A stretch of 64,000 nucleotides of DNA from Aureliella sp046290675 (GCA_046290675.1 JBKAHA010000005.1:310001-374000), one strand, 5' to 3'; counted from the stretch's first letter, positions 27,770 to 37,462 are shown. A program made the numbers and translations. The notes: generated by a model from the sequence alone, not told the origin.

Positions 27770-28179
27770 AGGGTTTCTCCTGCGAAATTCGCCAAGGGGA
27801 GCTAGCGTTGACGTCGGAAACTGTGCCCAGGTGGTCACGACTGGTATTGGAATCAGCCTACGGTGGTCGGTTTGGCCCCGTTTGAGACCCCTGGTCAAAT
27901 TGAAATGCGTTCCAGACGTTAGGAGCTGGACAATTGAACCGGACGCTAGAAGAAGTCGGTCCGATATGCTCGATAGCTTCAGGGCACGTGCGATACATCG
28001 AATAATCGGCACACCTGGGCTATGGTAAGGCGAAGAAAGTTTGCGGATTGGGATGCCCCATCCACAACTGCGGGTCTTGCTGCTCGTTGCAGTTAGGCAA
28101 CCCTCAAACACCTCACCTCGAATGGTGAAGCGAAATCGCGATTGCTTGTGAGTACTAGATCAAGAGGCAGGAATTTGAC
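27770..28179. other. Divergent intergenic region, 410 bp
   Basis: Separates the minus-strand exported protein from the plus-strand ABC ATPase, so it should hold promoters for both. I see no strong -35/-10 pair, hairpin or repeat, and no supportable ORF. Confidence 0.4.
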
Positions 28180-29277
28180 GTGGGGCACCTAGTCGCGAAT
28201 TCGCTTGGAAAGACGTTTGGTAACTTCGAAGCGCTGCGAGATATCTCGTTTTCAGTCGGCAAAGGCGAGTGCCTCGTATTGTTCGGGGCAAGTGGGGCTG
28301 GCAAGACGACCTTGCTTCGTCTGATAGCTGGGCTGGAGAAGCCCAGTACCGGTCGCCTCGAGCTAGAAGGTCAGAATCTAGACGGCGTTGCAGCAAGTGC
28401 TCGAGGCGTGGCATTGCTCAGCCAATCCGTTTCGCTTTATCCCCAGCTGAACGTGCGCCGCAATATGGAAGCGGCACTCAAGGGGAAGCAAATTGCAGGG
28501 AGTTCACTTGCGCGGGCCGAACGAGCACAACGGATAGACGCAATGCTCGCCGGTTTTGGTGTTGAGGCTTTGGCCGAAAAACTTCCAAGCCAACTCTCCG
28601 GCGGCGAATCGCAGCGTGTGGCATTCGCTAGAGCTCTGGTGGCTGAGCCTAAGTTATTGTTGCTCGATGAGCCCTTAAGCCAACTCGATGGACCCAACCG
28701 AGAGTCAGCTATTGCATTGCTAAAGGAGGTAGCCCAACGGTTTCGACCAACCACGATCATGGTCTCTCATGACCCAGTCGACGCAATGCGTTTGGGGGAC
28801 CAGGTGGCCGTCCTGGATGCAGGCAATCTGCTTGATAGCGGTTCGCCTGAGAACGTTTACCGGAATCCCAGCTGCCGCGCTAGTGCAGATTTATTCGGAG
28901 TCTGGGGCATGAATTGGTTCGAAACGGACCCGCGCGTTTTGCCTAGTGAGCACGGAGGCAAAGGACGCTGGATGGGATTCAGGCCGGAGGCTGCTGAATG
29001 GTTGGCATCGGCGCCGGAGCTAGTTGCTACCGAGGGTAATAAGCCCTTCGTTCTGGTGGACGGCCGAGATGGACCGGCACTGCTGCTTTCTGGGCATGTC
29101 CTGAATGTTGGTTTCGTGGGGAGTGGCTATCTGTGCGAACTGTTGGTCGATGGGACCAAGATTCGCATTTTGTCAGCCAGGCCGGCCGAGGGCCAAGGCG
29201 AAGGTGATGGATCGTCGATCCGAAAAACCGCGACCATCCGTGTTCCACTCGACCAGGTGAGTTGGGTTGATGGCTAG
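28180..29277 (+). CDS. ABC transporter ATP-binding protein, sugar-importer type
   Basis: A 365-residue ATPase of the MalK/UgpC kind. Walker A is GASGAGKTT, the Q-loop lies in LLSQSVSLYPQL, the signature is LSGGESQRVAFARAL, Walker B is LLLLDEPLSQLD, and the switch histidine is in MVSHD. Residues about 245-365 form a TOBE-like regulatory extension (VPLDQVSWVDG at the end). The GTG at 28180 has a ribosome-binding site AGGCAGGA about 8 bp upstream. No permease or solute-binding protein gene is in the window, so it probably energises a transporter encoded elsewhere. Sugar specificity is inferred from the family only. Confidence 0.88.
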   Translation: MGHLVANSLGKTFGNFEALRDISFSVGKGECLVLFGASGAGKTTLLRLIAGLEKPSTGRLELEGQNLDGVAASARGVALLSQSVSLYPQLNVRRNMEAALKGKQIAGSSLARAERAQRIDAMLAGFGVEALAEKLPSQLSGGESQRVAFARALVAEPKLLLLDEPLSQLDGPNRESAIALLKEVAQRFRPTTIMVSHDPVDAMRLGDQVAVLDAGNLLDSGSPENVYRNPSCRASADLFGVWGMNWFETDPRVLPSEHGGKGRWMGFRPEAAEWLASAPELVATEGNKPFVLVDGRDGPALLLSGHVLNVGFVGSGYLCELLVDGTKIRILSARPAEGQGEGDGSSIRKTATIRVPLDQVSWVDG

Positions 29278-29324
29278 CGAGGCATCGGGCGGCGCGGCGA
29301 CTCGCGACGAAACTTCGGCATTCT

Positions 29325-32300
29325 CTAACGCGATTGCTGAAGGGCTTTTCGAAATGCTTCGAGCTCTTTGCGAAGAGCGGCGGGAGGGCGAGCTCGGGTG
29401 CCGCTATCGAGCATCTTTTGGAAGGTATCATCGATTGTCTGACTCTCGATGCGTTGAGAACCTGGAGGTTGAAGGCCAAGCTGGTTTAGCTTTTCTTGCC
29501 AACGCAGTTTTTCTTCCTCCGATCCGTTGCTACCTAGGTCTCGGGCTTCCTGCCAGCGTTTCAAAAAATCTTGCAGATCTTGCTTCGACCAATCCAAGTC
29601 CTTGAGAAGATCTGGATCTGGTTGGTCTTTCTGGCGGTCGAGGTAGTCCAGAACCATGTCTGTGGTCTGTTCGGCATAGTTCGCATTGGCTGAGTCGGCC
29701 TCACCGACTTCGCTGCCCGCAGCCCCAGATGGAGACGCAGTGCCGCCTCCCGTCGATCGCCCGGTGTTGGGCATGTTTCCACCTTTGGCTGAGCCTTGCG
29801 GACTATCCTGTCCTGAGCTTGCTGCCGAGTTTTGATCGGAGGAACTCTGCGAGGAACTTTCTCCACCGCCACGCTGTTGTGGTGAGCCGTCGTCATTGGG
29901 TTGTTCGGCGTTGGAGTCGCCTTCACCACGGGATTCTGCTGAATCCGATTGTCCGCCGGCCCCTTCCTGACCCGAGCTGCCATCCTGCTTCTGCCCCTCT
30001 CCAGATGACGAGCCATTCTGGCCTTCGGAGTTTTGCGAGTTACTACTCTGGTTGCCCGATTCACTGTTCGATTCGCTGCCTGCTTCGCTGTTCGAATCGC
30101 CGCTTGAAGAGCTGCCCGATTCGCTGTTCTGAGAACCGGATTGCGAGCCTGACTTCGACCCGGAGTCCTGCGAAGACGATCCATTCGATGACTGCGAGTT
30201 AGACGAGCTGTCTTGGCTCGATGACCCTTCGGTGCCCTTGCTGGATGAATCACTAGAGCCATCTTGGCTGCCTTGATTCCCCTGGCTTTGGTTGCCATCG
30301 CTCGACGATGAACTGGAGGAGCCTTGGCTCTGATTTCCGTTGTTTTGCTGATCGCCCGCATTGCTACCAGAGCTTTGCTGGCCGTCGCTTCCACTGTCAG
30401 ATCCCGATGAGGACGAACTATTCTGGGTGTCACTCGACGACGAATTTTGATTTTGTTGGTTTCCGTTTTCGCCCGATTCAGATTGCGAACTGTTCCCGTT
30501 GTCGGCGCTCTCGCTGCCCCCGCGCTCGGCGTTGGACGGTTCGCTGTTCGGCTGTTGCTGGTTGCGTTCGTTGCCGTCTGCAGCGCCGTCCGTCGTTCCG
30601 GAGTTTGAGGATGCTCCTTCTTCGTTGCTGCCTTTCTGTTGACTTCCTTCTTGGGGCTGGTTGCCGGAGTTTTCGGAAGCCGGCTCGCCGCTGTTTGAAT
30701 CTGAGCCGGTTGGCTCTTGAGAATCCTCTTGTGAATTGTTATCGCTTCCGGTTTTTTCACCGGTCGAGCCGTCTGGGGTTCTCTCCTGCTGAATGCGATC
30801 ACGCACCCGCTCCATCACCTCGCCGTCGCTGAGATTGTCGCCGCCGGCGTCGGAGCCATCGGCATTCTGATTGCGACTGTTGGGATTGGAATCAGTCCCG
30901 GTGCGTTGTTCGGATGACCTACTTTGGTTGGAATTGCCGGATCCATCCGCGGACTGGGAGTTTCCGGAGCGCTGATTCGAATTGGACTCGGAAGACGTGG
31001 TCTGGTTGGAACGCGAACGGGCGGACGACTCTTGGCCGCTCGCAGAGTTACCGCCGGTCGACTCGTTGCTAGTCTGCGTTGACGTTGCCTCTTCGTTTCC
31101 GCCACCCATGCCCTGACCTTGGTCGCCGCTCTCGGACTCGCCCTGGGGGGACTGCGAACCCTCGTCGCCCTCCGACCGTGTCTTTTCCGAGGATGTTTCG
31201 TCTTGAGACTGCCCGCCCTCTTGCGACGGATCACCATCATTGGAAGACGCACCTCCTCGAGATCCTTCTTGATTTGGACTCTGGCTTTTCTCTGGCGGAT
31301 TGTTTGATTGGGTGTTTTCAGGGCTTTCTTCGGTATCTTCGGAGAAAGGCGGGATGTCGGGTTTCTCGCTAGGGCCAATGATCTCAAGGAGCAGTGGTTC
31401 TGAAACGACTGAATTAGGATCCCACTTACCGGTCTCTGGAGAATGTCGATTATCTTCAGCAATGGCCACGAGTTGTACTACGTCTCCAGGCTGCAGATTC
31501 ATGCCGCCCAGATTGAGCTTCTGGTTCTTTACTTGTTGGCCCTTGGCACCGTTGCTTTTAAGTAGTTGCTTTTCGCCGACTAGTTTTGAGTTCTTTCGGA
31601 CCCCCAACTTGATCGAGGCAAGGCCGTAGTCTGGATCACTCGCGCGTATTTCGGCGGAAAAGGATGTATTTGGAAGGACACGCAGCATTCTTGAGTCAGG
31701 GCCAACCAAGGTCACTTCGGGTGGTAGGTCTGCTAACACGGCGAGTGAGTGCACTAGTGGCCGCAAGTTGGATTCCAGTTCGTCGTTGAACCCTCGAACT
31801 TGATACTGAAGGCTGGTGGGGTTCGATCGCTGATCATCCAGACGCATCATCCAATCAGCCGAAAGCGATTTGCCGTCAACTTGCATTTCGACCGTAGCGT
31901 CGCTGCTGACAAGTTTGCTGTTCTCGTCGAGTACGGGGTTGATGTCTAGGATGCCGCGTCGCATGGACTGATTGGCGTTTGCTTTGATAGTGGCCGTCGT
32001 TCCCTCGACCGCTTCCACGTCCGAACGAACATCAACCGAGCGTGGCGCTAGACCGGTATAGCTCGGATAAGTCAGCTGGACAGATTCCACGACGACAGTG
32101 GGCAGCGGGTTGATGGTCACTTCGAAAGGACCTTCCATTGCGTCGCCGGCTTCCAACCAGTACCGCAACGGCTGCTGAACACCATCATCTGATGTTGAGA
32201 TCGTTGTTTGGTAACGAAATCCTTCCGTAACGGCTTCGAGCGGTCGAATCTGATTTTGGAGCTGACCGTCCGTGGTTGAAAAGCGAAGCTCAACGGGTTC

Positions 32301-33029
32301 ACCGCGAAGTAGCCCGCTGATTTCGACATCGATCGTCAACTCAGAGCCTTGGGTGATCTGGGTGGAGCCCGGCGTGATTTTTAGAAACGCGACGCGATTT
32401 GGCGAACTGAGCGACAGCCACGGAAAAGCAATTCGTTTGCCTGTAACTCCGACACTCTTAGGTGATACCACCGCGTACACGATGAGCGACGTGCACAATA
32501 GCAGTAGTACCGCGATCAATTTGATCAACGGTGTTGTGTCAACCGTTGCGGATGGATCTTGGTTTCCGATATAGCGTTTGGCACGATAAGCAAGAGCCGC
32601 CATCACGCCTCGTGGTACACCATGGTCGGGAAGTTGCTCCAGCTCGAGCCAAGAGATAAGCCCGTTCTTGAATTCTGGGACCAAATGCTCAATGCGTTTG
32701 GCCGCATAGGATTCATTGATTCGTCCGAGCAACAAAGGGCCAACGTAGCGAACAGCCCAAGCGCCTGTTCCCGCGACGCCGGCAAACCAAAAGAACCAAC
32801 GCACGATAGAAGGCAGCGGTAGAATCCAGTGGTCTATTAGGCAGGCCACAAACCATAGAGCCAGTATTCCACCCAACCAAGCGAACCCATAAACAAGCAG
32901 GTCCATGATCTTGATGAAACTAGCCGTCTTGCGTAGGTGTGAGTGCAAGGAGGAGCGTACTGCGTCCGACTTCCCAACTCTCTGGCCGGATGGTTGAGGC
33001 TGTTTCCCGGACTCGACGACTGAACTCAT
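29325..33029 (-). CDS. DUF4175-like membrane protein with giant Ser/Gly/Asn/Gln region
   Basis: A 1234-residue protein; the ATG at 33029 (MSSVVESGK) is preferred over 33131 because the extra 34 residues show no feature. Three transmembrane helices occupy about residues 38-66, 73-100 and 170-192. Residues about 215-545 form beta-rich domains resembling those of DUF4175 proteins (PNRVAFLKITPGSTQITQGS). Residues about 555-1115 are almost wholly Ser, Gly, Asn, Gln, Glu and Asp, encoded at about 29690-31370. The last 115 residues are helical (LDYLDRQKDQPDPDLLKDL, LRKELEAFRKALQQ). Function unknown; a surface or envelope role is plausible. Long open frames overlapping the low-complexity part in other frames are composition artefacts. 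Confidence 0.85.
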   Translation of the reverse strand: MSSVVESGKQPQPSGQRVGKSDAVRSSLHSHLRKTASFIKIMDLLVYGFAWLGGILALWFVACLIDHWILPLPSIVRWFFWFAGVAGTGAWAVRYVGPLLLGRINESYAAKRIEHLVPEFKNGLISWLELEQLPDHGVPRGVMAALAYRAKRYIGNQDPSATVDTTPLIKLIAVLLLLCTSLIVYAVVSPKSVGVTGKRIAFPWLSLSSPNRVAFLKITPGSTQITQGSELTIDVEISGLLRGEPVELRFSTTDGQLQNQIRPLEAVTEGFRYQTTISTSDDGVQQPLRYWLEAGDAMEGPFEVTINPLPTVVVESVQLTYPSYTGLAPRSVDVRSDVEAVEGTTATIKANANQSMRRGILDINPVLDENSKLVSSDATVEMQVDGKSLSADWMMRLDDQRSNPTSLQYQVRGFNDELESNLRPLVHSLAVLADLPPEVTLVGPDSRMLRVLPNTSFSAEIRASDPDYGLASIKLGVRKNSKLVGEKQLLKSNGAKGQQVKNQKLNLGGMNLQPGDVVQLVAIAEDNRHSPETGKWDPNSVVSEPLLLEIIGPSEKPDIPPFSEDTEESPENTQSNNPPEKSQSPNQEGSRGGASSNDGDPSQEGGQSQDETSSEKTRSEGDEGSQSPQGESESGDQGQGMGGGNEEATSTQTSNESTGGNSASGQESSARSRSNQTTSSESNSNQRSGNSQSADGSGNSNQSRSSEQRTGTDSNPNSRNQNADGSDAGGDNLSDGEVMERVRDRIQQERTPDGSTGEKTGSDNNSQEDSQEPTGSDSNSGEPASENSGNQPQEGSQQKGSNEEGASSNSGTTDGAADGNERNQQQPNSEPSNAERGGSESADNGNSSQSESGENGNQQNQNSSSSDTQNSSSSSGSDSGSDGQQSSGSNAGDQQNNGNQSQGSSSSSSSDGNQSQGNQGSQDGSSDSSSKGTEGSSSQDSSSNSQSSNGSSSQDSGSKSGSQSGSQNSESGSSSSGDSNSEAGSESNSESGNQSSNSQNSEGQNGSSSGEGQKQDGSSGQEGAGGQSDSAESRGEGDSNAEQPNDDGSPQQRGGGESSSQSSSDQNSAASSGQDSPQGSAKGGNMPNTGRSTGGGTASPSGAAGSEVGEADSANANYAEQTTDMVLDYLDRQKDQPDPDLLKDLDWSKQDLQDFLKRWQEARDLGSNGSEEEKLRWQEKLNQLGLQPPGSQRIESQTIDDTFQKMLDSGTRARPPAALRKELEAFRKALQQSR

Positions 33030-33184
33030 AATCTCTTCCCGTCCCAGGCGAACAGACTGGTCACCAACGAGCGTTTCGCAAGATACAACATCAATTCCCA
33101 AGGATTCGACCATTGAATTCCTCGAGCACACGAAATTGCTAGGACCGCACTCAATGACCGTTGAGAGGCCTCACCGCTATTATA

Positions 33185-33198
33185 GACGCGTACGCGTC
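33185..33198. promoter_or_regulatory. Perfect 14-bp palindrome, candidate operator
   Basis: GACGCGTACGCGTC is fully self-complementary. An AT-rich CTATTATA directly precedes it and could be part of a -10 region. Position between two divergent genes suits a dimeric repressor site; this is inference. Confidence 0.35.
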
Positions 33199-33220
33199 GC
33201 CAGGCGTTTCCGAAAATCTC

Positions 33221-33248
33221 CGAGAACTGCTCAATGGGGCAGTTCTCG
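33221..33248. other. Perfect hairpin, 10-bp stem
   Basis: CGAGAACTGC pairs with GCAGTTCTCG around an 8-nt loop (33231-33238). There is no T-run on either side, so a terminator is unlikely; it may be a leader or regulatory structure. Confidence 0.45.
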
Positions 33249-33590
33249 CAACGATTTGCAGATATTGACGCGACCACACCGTAAAATCTTCCCCACTATG
33301 AACGAGAAGCTTCAGCGATGTGCCGTTAAGCAGCGTCAGCCATGTGCCGTCAATACAACACATTCAGTTCGTAGGGCTAATCGGCGTTAAAAGATTGGAT
33401 TTCCCCCTCCGGCTCAGATGGCCAACCGCAAAATTCTCGGCGCCCCGCTGCGCGTGTGCCCGCTCGCCAGGGGGAGTTGGGATACACTCGAATCAACTTA
33501 GCAAGTTGAAACTGTGATTTGCGCTGATTCACTACGCAGCACCACTGACACTTACGGACTACGGACGCGAAAGCAGCTTAGGCAACGATT

Positions 33591-35141
33591 ATGCGAAACT
33601 CGGATTTTATTCATCTAAGCCCCAAGGATTCTGTGGTTGTCGCGCTGCGCAATCTGGAGGCAGGTGAGTCATTCGACGTCGGCGGTGAATCAGTGTGTGC
33701 TCGAACGCCGATTCCGGCCGGGCATAAGCTGGCGATTCGTGGTTTGCAGGAGGGTCAAGCGGTAACGAAGTTCGGATGGCCCATCGGCGTGGCAACGCGA
33801 CCGATCGATCCCGGCGATCACATTCACTCGCACAATCTGCGGACAGACCACCAAGTCGATTTGGAGGCGATTTCGACGGATGTACCCGAGCCCATGCTGT
33901 TGGACGAGGACTATTTCTTTGACGGCTATCGGAGACCGGGCGGAAAAGTGGGGACGAGGAATTACATTGCGGTCATCAGCAACGTGAACTGCTCCGCTTC
34001 GGTTGCCAGGATGGTGGCGAAGCAGTTTGGCGACCTGTCTGATTTCCCAAATGTTGATGGAGTGATTTCGTTCCGCCACGAAGGTGGCTGTGCGATGGCC
34101 TGGGAGGGAATGCGACACCAAATGCTAAACGATGTGCTAGGAGGGATTGCAAAGCATCCGAACGTCGGCGGCTATCTTCTAGTTGGACTCGGCTGTGAGC
34201 AAGCGACTTTGCCTCATTTGGTTGATTCCCAAGGACTGCATCAAATCCAGTTTCCTGGTGTCCAGGACACCAGCGACGAGACTTCCAGTGTTCCCGTGCT
34301 GTCGATCCAATCCAGCGGTGGAACTCGCCAGACGGTCGAGGCGGGTGTTGAAGTCGTCAAGCGTCTCTTGCCGCAAGTGAACGACATCCAGAGAACTCGA
34401 GTGCCAGCGTCGGAATTGACGCTGGCGTTGGAGTGCGGTGGATCGGATGGTTACAGCGGCATTACCGCAAACCCGGCGCTTGGGGTTGCTGCCGACATGT
34501 TGGTCGCTTGCGGAGGGACTGCTATTCTTGGTGAAACCGCCGAGATCTACGGTGCGGAGCATTTGCTGACGAAGCGTGCGCGTTCTCGTGAAGTTGCTGA
34601 GAAGCTTCTCGAGCGGATTGAATGGTGGAAGTGGTATTGCGGAAACTATGGCGAAGAATTCGATAGCAACCCGTCCGTTGGAAACAAGGCAGGTGGATTA
34701 ACCACCATCACAGAGAAATCGTTGGGCGCGGTGAGCAAAGGAGGCGCCTCGGCGCTTGAAGCGGTCTACGACTATGCAAAGCCAGTCGAAGCCAAGGGGT
34801 TCGTCGTAATGGACACACCCGGTTTTGATCCTGCAAGTGTGACCGGGATGGTAGCCGGAGGCGCGAATCTCGTAGCGTTTACAACGGGACGTGGTAGTTG
34901 CTTCGGGTTCAAGCCCGCTCCTAGTTTCAAGATTGCTTCCAATAGCAATCTATTCCACCGATTGCCCGAAGATATGGACTTCAACGCGGGCGAGATTATC
35001 GAAGGTAGGAGTGTTCAGGAAGTTGGTGCCGAGCTCTTCGCGCGCCTACTAGGTGCTGCAAGCGGCGAAGCCACCTGTAGTGAAAAGCTCGATATAGGGG
35101 ATGAGGAATTCGTGCCTTGGCTAGTCGGACCCCTCTTGTAA
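33591..35141 (+). CDS. uxaA: Altronate dehydratase (UxaA family)
   Basis: Dehydrates D-altronate to 2-keto-3-deoxygluconate in galacturonate breakdown; related enzymes act on other sugar acids. The 516 residues contain the N-terminal SAF domain (about 1-90, with AGHKLAIRGLQEGQAVTKFG) and the large catalytic domain, opening with FFDGYRRPGGKVGTRNYIAV. Hallmarks include HEGGCAMAW, LVGLGCEQ, LECGGSDGYSGITANPALG, and the metal-site region TPGFDPASVTGMVAGGANL. Both parts are fused in one chain, as in UxaA of E. coli. No uxaB, uxaC or kdg genes are nearby, so the sugar acid is not certain. The ATG at 33591 is the only start that keeps the SAF domain complete. Confidence 0.88.
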   Translation: MRNSDFIHLSPKDSVVVALRNLEAGESFDVGGESVCARTPIPAGHKLAIRGLQEGQAVTKFGWPIGVATRPIDPGDHIHSHNLRTDHQVDLEAISTDVPEPMLLDEDYFFDGYRRPGGKVGTRNYIAVISNVNCSASVARMVAKQFGDLSDFPNVDGVISFRHEGGCAMAWEGMRHQMLNDVLGGIAKHPNVGGYLLVGLGCEQATLPHLVDSQGLHQIQFPGVQDTSDETSSVPVLSIQSSGGTRQTVEAGVEVVKRLLPQVNDIQRTRVPASELTLALECGGSDGYSGITANPALGVAADMLVACGGTAILGETAEIYGAEHLLTKRARSREVAEKLLERIEWWKWYCGNYGEEFDSNPSVGNKAGGLTTITEKSLGAVSKGGASALEAVYDYAKPVEAKGFVVMDTPGFDPASVTGMVAGGANLVAFTTGRGSCFGFKPAPSFKIASNSNLFHRLPEDMDFNAGEIIEGRSVQEVGAELFARLLGAASGEATCSEKLDIGDEEFVPWLVGPLL

Positions 35142-35186
35142 CCGCTCCGCTAAATGGAAGGATCGCTTAAGGAAGTGACGATCGGC

Positions 35187-35248
35187 CCAAAGTCTTTGCG
35201 GAGATTTCACCCAAAGTCGTGCGGAGATCTCACCTAAAGTCGTGAGAT
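35187..35248. repeat. Tandem 23/24-bp repeat at the icd stop codon
   Basis: Two adjacent units, 35187-35210 (24 bp) and 35211-35233 (23 bp), share the form CCAAAGTC...TGCGGAGAT.TCAC. A third, partial unit (35234-35248) is the 3' end of the isocitrate dehydrogenase gene and includes its stop codon. The first two fill the gap between the two convergent genes. Confidence 0.75.
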
Positions 35249-37462
35249 GATTTGGTTCAAAGTCGGGCTTGGGCGCATCGCCGCGTCGGCTTTCGTTGCG
35301 TCGGGGGAGTAATAGCCTCCAATATCGACAGCGGTGCCTTGAGCGGCGATGAGCTCGTCGTTGATCTTGGACTCCGCCGCTTGCATGTCTGCCGCAATTG
35401 GAGCGAACGTCGCCTGAAGCTCGGTGCAGTCCGCCTGGGCTGCGACAGCTTCCGCCCAATACAACGCCATGTAGAAGTGGCTGCCGCGAGTGTCGAGCTC
35501 GTTCACTTTGCGGGACGGAGATTTGTTTTCATCTAGGAACTTACACGTCGCAGTATCCAAGCACTTTGCGAGGACACCTGCTTTCGTGTTGCCCGTCTTT
35601 TCCGCGAAATCTTCTAGGGATACTGCCAATGCCAGGAATTCACCGAGTGAGTCCCAACGCAGGTGACCTTCTTCGACGAATTGTTGGACATGTTTTGGAG
35701 CGGATCCACCGGCACCGGTTTCGAAAAGGCCACCGCCGGCTAGAAGCGGGACAATCGACAGCATCTTCGCGCTGGTCCCCAACTCAAGGATTGGAAAGAG
35801 ATCTGTGAGGTAGTCACGAAGCACGTTACCCGTAACCGAGATGGAATCCAATCCATCCTTGGCGCGTTGGCATGCATGCCTTGTGGCGTCTTCTGGGGGC
35901 AGGATCTGAATATCGAGCCCACTGGTATCATGGTCCTTCAAGTACTCGTTCACTTTCGCGATCAAGTTCGCGTCGTGGGCTCGCTGCGCGTTTAGCCAAA
36001 AGACGGTTGCCGCTCCAGTTGCTTTCGCCCGGCTTACTGCCAGTCTCACCCAATCACGAATCGGCGCGTCCTTGGTTTGGCACATGCGAAAGATGTCCCC
36101 GGATTCAACGCTGTGTTCCATTAACGTCTTACCGCTGGAATCGACTACGCAGATCTTGCCGGCAGCAGACATCTCAAACGTTTTATCGTGGGAACCGTAT
36201 TCTTCGGCTTTCTGGGCCATCAAACCGACATTGGACACGTTGCCCATCGTCGTGACGTCGAAGGCACCGTTTTCCTTGCAGAAGTCAATCGTGGCTTGGT
36301 AGACACCTGAGTAGGATCGATCGGGAATGACAGCTTTGGTGTCTGCCAGCTTTCCGTCTGGCCCCCACATTTTGCCGGAGCTGCGTATGGCCGCAGGCAT
36401 CGACGCGTCGATGATGATGTCACTTGGAACGTGGAGGTTGGTAATCCCTTTGTCCGAATCCACCATGGCCAGGGCAGGGCGGTTCTTGTAAAGTTCGTCG
36501 ATGTCAGTGCGAATCTGAGTCTGGATGGATTCTGGAAGACTGCCCAATTTCGTGTAGAGATCGCCGATTCCGTTCTTCGGGTTGAATCCAATCTCTTCTA
36601 ACGATTGGCGATGTTGACTGAGCACGGATTCGTAAAACACACTGACGGCATGGCCGAAAATAATCGGGTCGGAGACTTTCATCATCGTTGCTTTCATGTG
36701 CAACGAAAACAAAATGCCTTGGTCCTTTGCGTGGTCGATTGCTTCTGCAAGGAACTGTCGTAGAGCACCGGCACTCATGACAGAAGAGTCGATGATTTCA
36801 TCTTTTTGAAGTTCAAGTGAATCTTTGAGGACTTCAGTTTCGCCGGACTCGCTCGTGAATTCGATTCGAACTGAGTCGGCGGAGGGCATAACCACCGATT
36901 GCTCACTACCGAAGAAATCTCCCCCGGGCATTGAGGCAACGTGGGACTTGGAGTCGGCCGTCCATTCACCCATCGAATGCGGATTCTTCTTCGCATACTC
37001 TTTTACTGCAGCAGCGACACGACGGTCAGAGTTTCCCTCACGCAAGACCGGGTTTACCGCGCTGCCAAGTACTTTGGCGTACTTCGCCCTTATGGCGCGC
37101 TCCTCGTCGGATTGCGGATCTGAAGGAAAGTCCGGCACGGCAACACCGGCAGCTTGCAATTCTTTGATGGCAGCAGTGAGCTGCGGGATCGAGGCGCTGA
37201 TGTTCGGGAGTTTGATGATATTCGCGCCCGGCGTTTTGGCCAACTTGCCCAGTTCTGCCAACGCGTCTTCGGTCTTTTGGTCGTCTGACAGGCATTCAGG
37301 GAAACTGGCCAAGATCCTTCCCGATAGGGAGATGTCTTTTAGCTCAACTTCAATGCCCGCCTGTTTGGCGAAGGCGCGGACCACCGGTAGCCAGGAGCGG
37401 GTTGCCAGTGCTGGTGCTTCGTCTGTTTCGGTATAGAAAATGGTGGCGGGGGCAGAAGACAT
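35234..37462 (-). CDS. icd: Isocitrate dehydrogenase, NADP-dependent, monomeric type
   Basis: Oxidises isocitrate to 2-oxoglutarate and CO2 with NADP. The 742 residues and the sequence are those of the large monomeric class, not the 45-kDa dimer. Recognisable stretches are IFYTETDEAPALATRSWLPV at the start, VNPVLREGNSDRR, PHSMGEWTADSKSHVASMPG, LFSLHMKATMMKVSDPIIFG and GGLFETGAGGSAPKHVQQF. The ATG at 37462 gives the standard N-terminus. Aconitase, the preceding TCA enzyme, is about 27 kb away on the same strand. Its last codons and stop form one copy of a short tandem repeat that continues beyond the gene. The gene converges with altronate dehydratase. Confidence 0.97.
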   Translation of the reverse strand: MSSAPATIFYTETDEAPALATRSWLPVVRAFAKQAGIEVELKDISLSGRILASFPECLSDDQKTEDALAELGKLAKTPGANIIKLPNISASIPQLTAAIKELQAAGVAVPDFPSDPQSDEERAIRAKYAKVLGSAVNPVLREGNSDRRVAAAVKEYAKKNPHSMGEWTADSKSHVASMPGGDFFGSEQSVVMPSADSVRIEFTSESGETEVLKDSLELQKDEIIDSSVMSAGALRQFLAEAIDHAKDQGILFSLHMKATMMKVSDPIIFGHAVSVFYESVLSQHRQSLEEIGFNPKNGIGDLYTKLGSLPESIQTQIRTDIDELYKNRPALAMVDSDKGITNLHVPSDIIIDASMPAAIRSSGKMWGPDGKLADTKAVIPDRSYSGVYQATIDFCKENGAFDVTTMGNVSNVGLMAQKAEEYGSHDKTFEMSAAGKICVVDSSGKTLMEHSVESGDIFRMCQTKDAPIRDWVRLAVSRAKATGAATVFWLNAQRAHDANLIAKVNEYLKDHDTSGLDIQILPPEDATRHACQRAKDGLDSISVTGNVLRDYLTDLFPILELGTSAKMLSIVPLLAGGGLFETGAGGSAPKHVQQFVEEGHLRWDSLGEFLALAVSLEDFAEKTGNTKAGVLAKCLDTATCKFLDENKSPSRKVNELDTRGSHFYMALYWAEAVAAQADCTELQATFAPIAADMQAAESKINDELIAAQGTAVDIGGYYSPDATKADAAMRPSPTLNQIISRL

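Larger units (their letters stand above)
33030..33590. other. Divergent intergenic region with palindrome and hairpin
   Basis: 561 bp between the divergent DUF4175-like and altronate-dehydratase genes. It holds a 14-bp perfect palindrome (33185-33198), a 10-bp-stem hairpin (33221-33248), and two copies of ATGTGCCGT near 33318 and 33341. No ORF is supported. Confidence 0.5.

Noticed and set aside
29561..30802. 413-codon open frame, Arg/Thr-rich, on the same strand as the DUF4175-like gene but in another frame
   Set aside because: It lies wholly inside the low-complexity Ser/Gln/Asn coding region. Stop-free alternative frames are expected from the repetitive codons there, and the product shows no domain or signal peptide.
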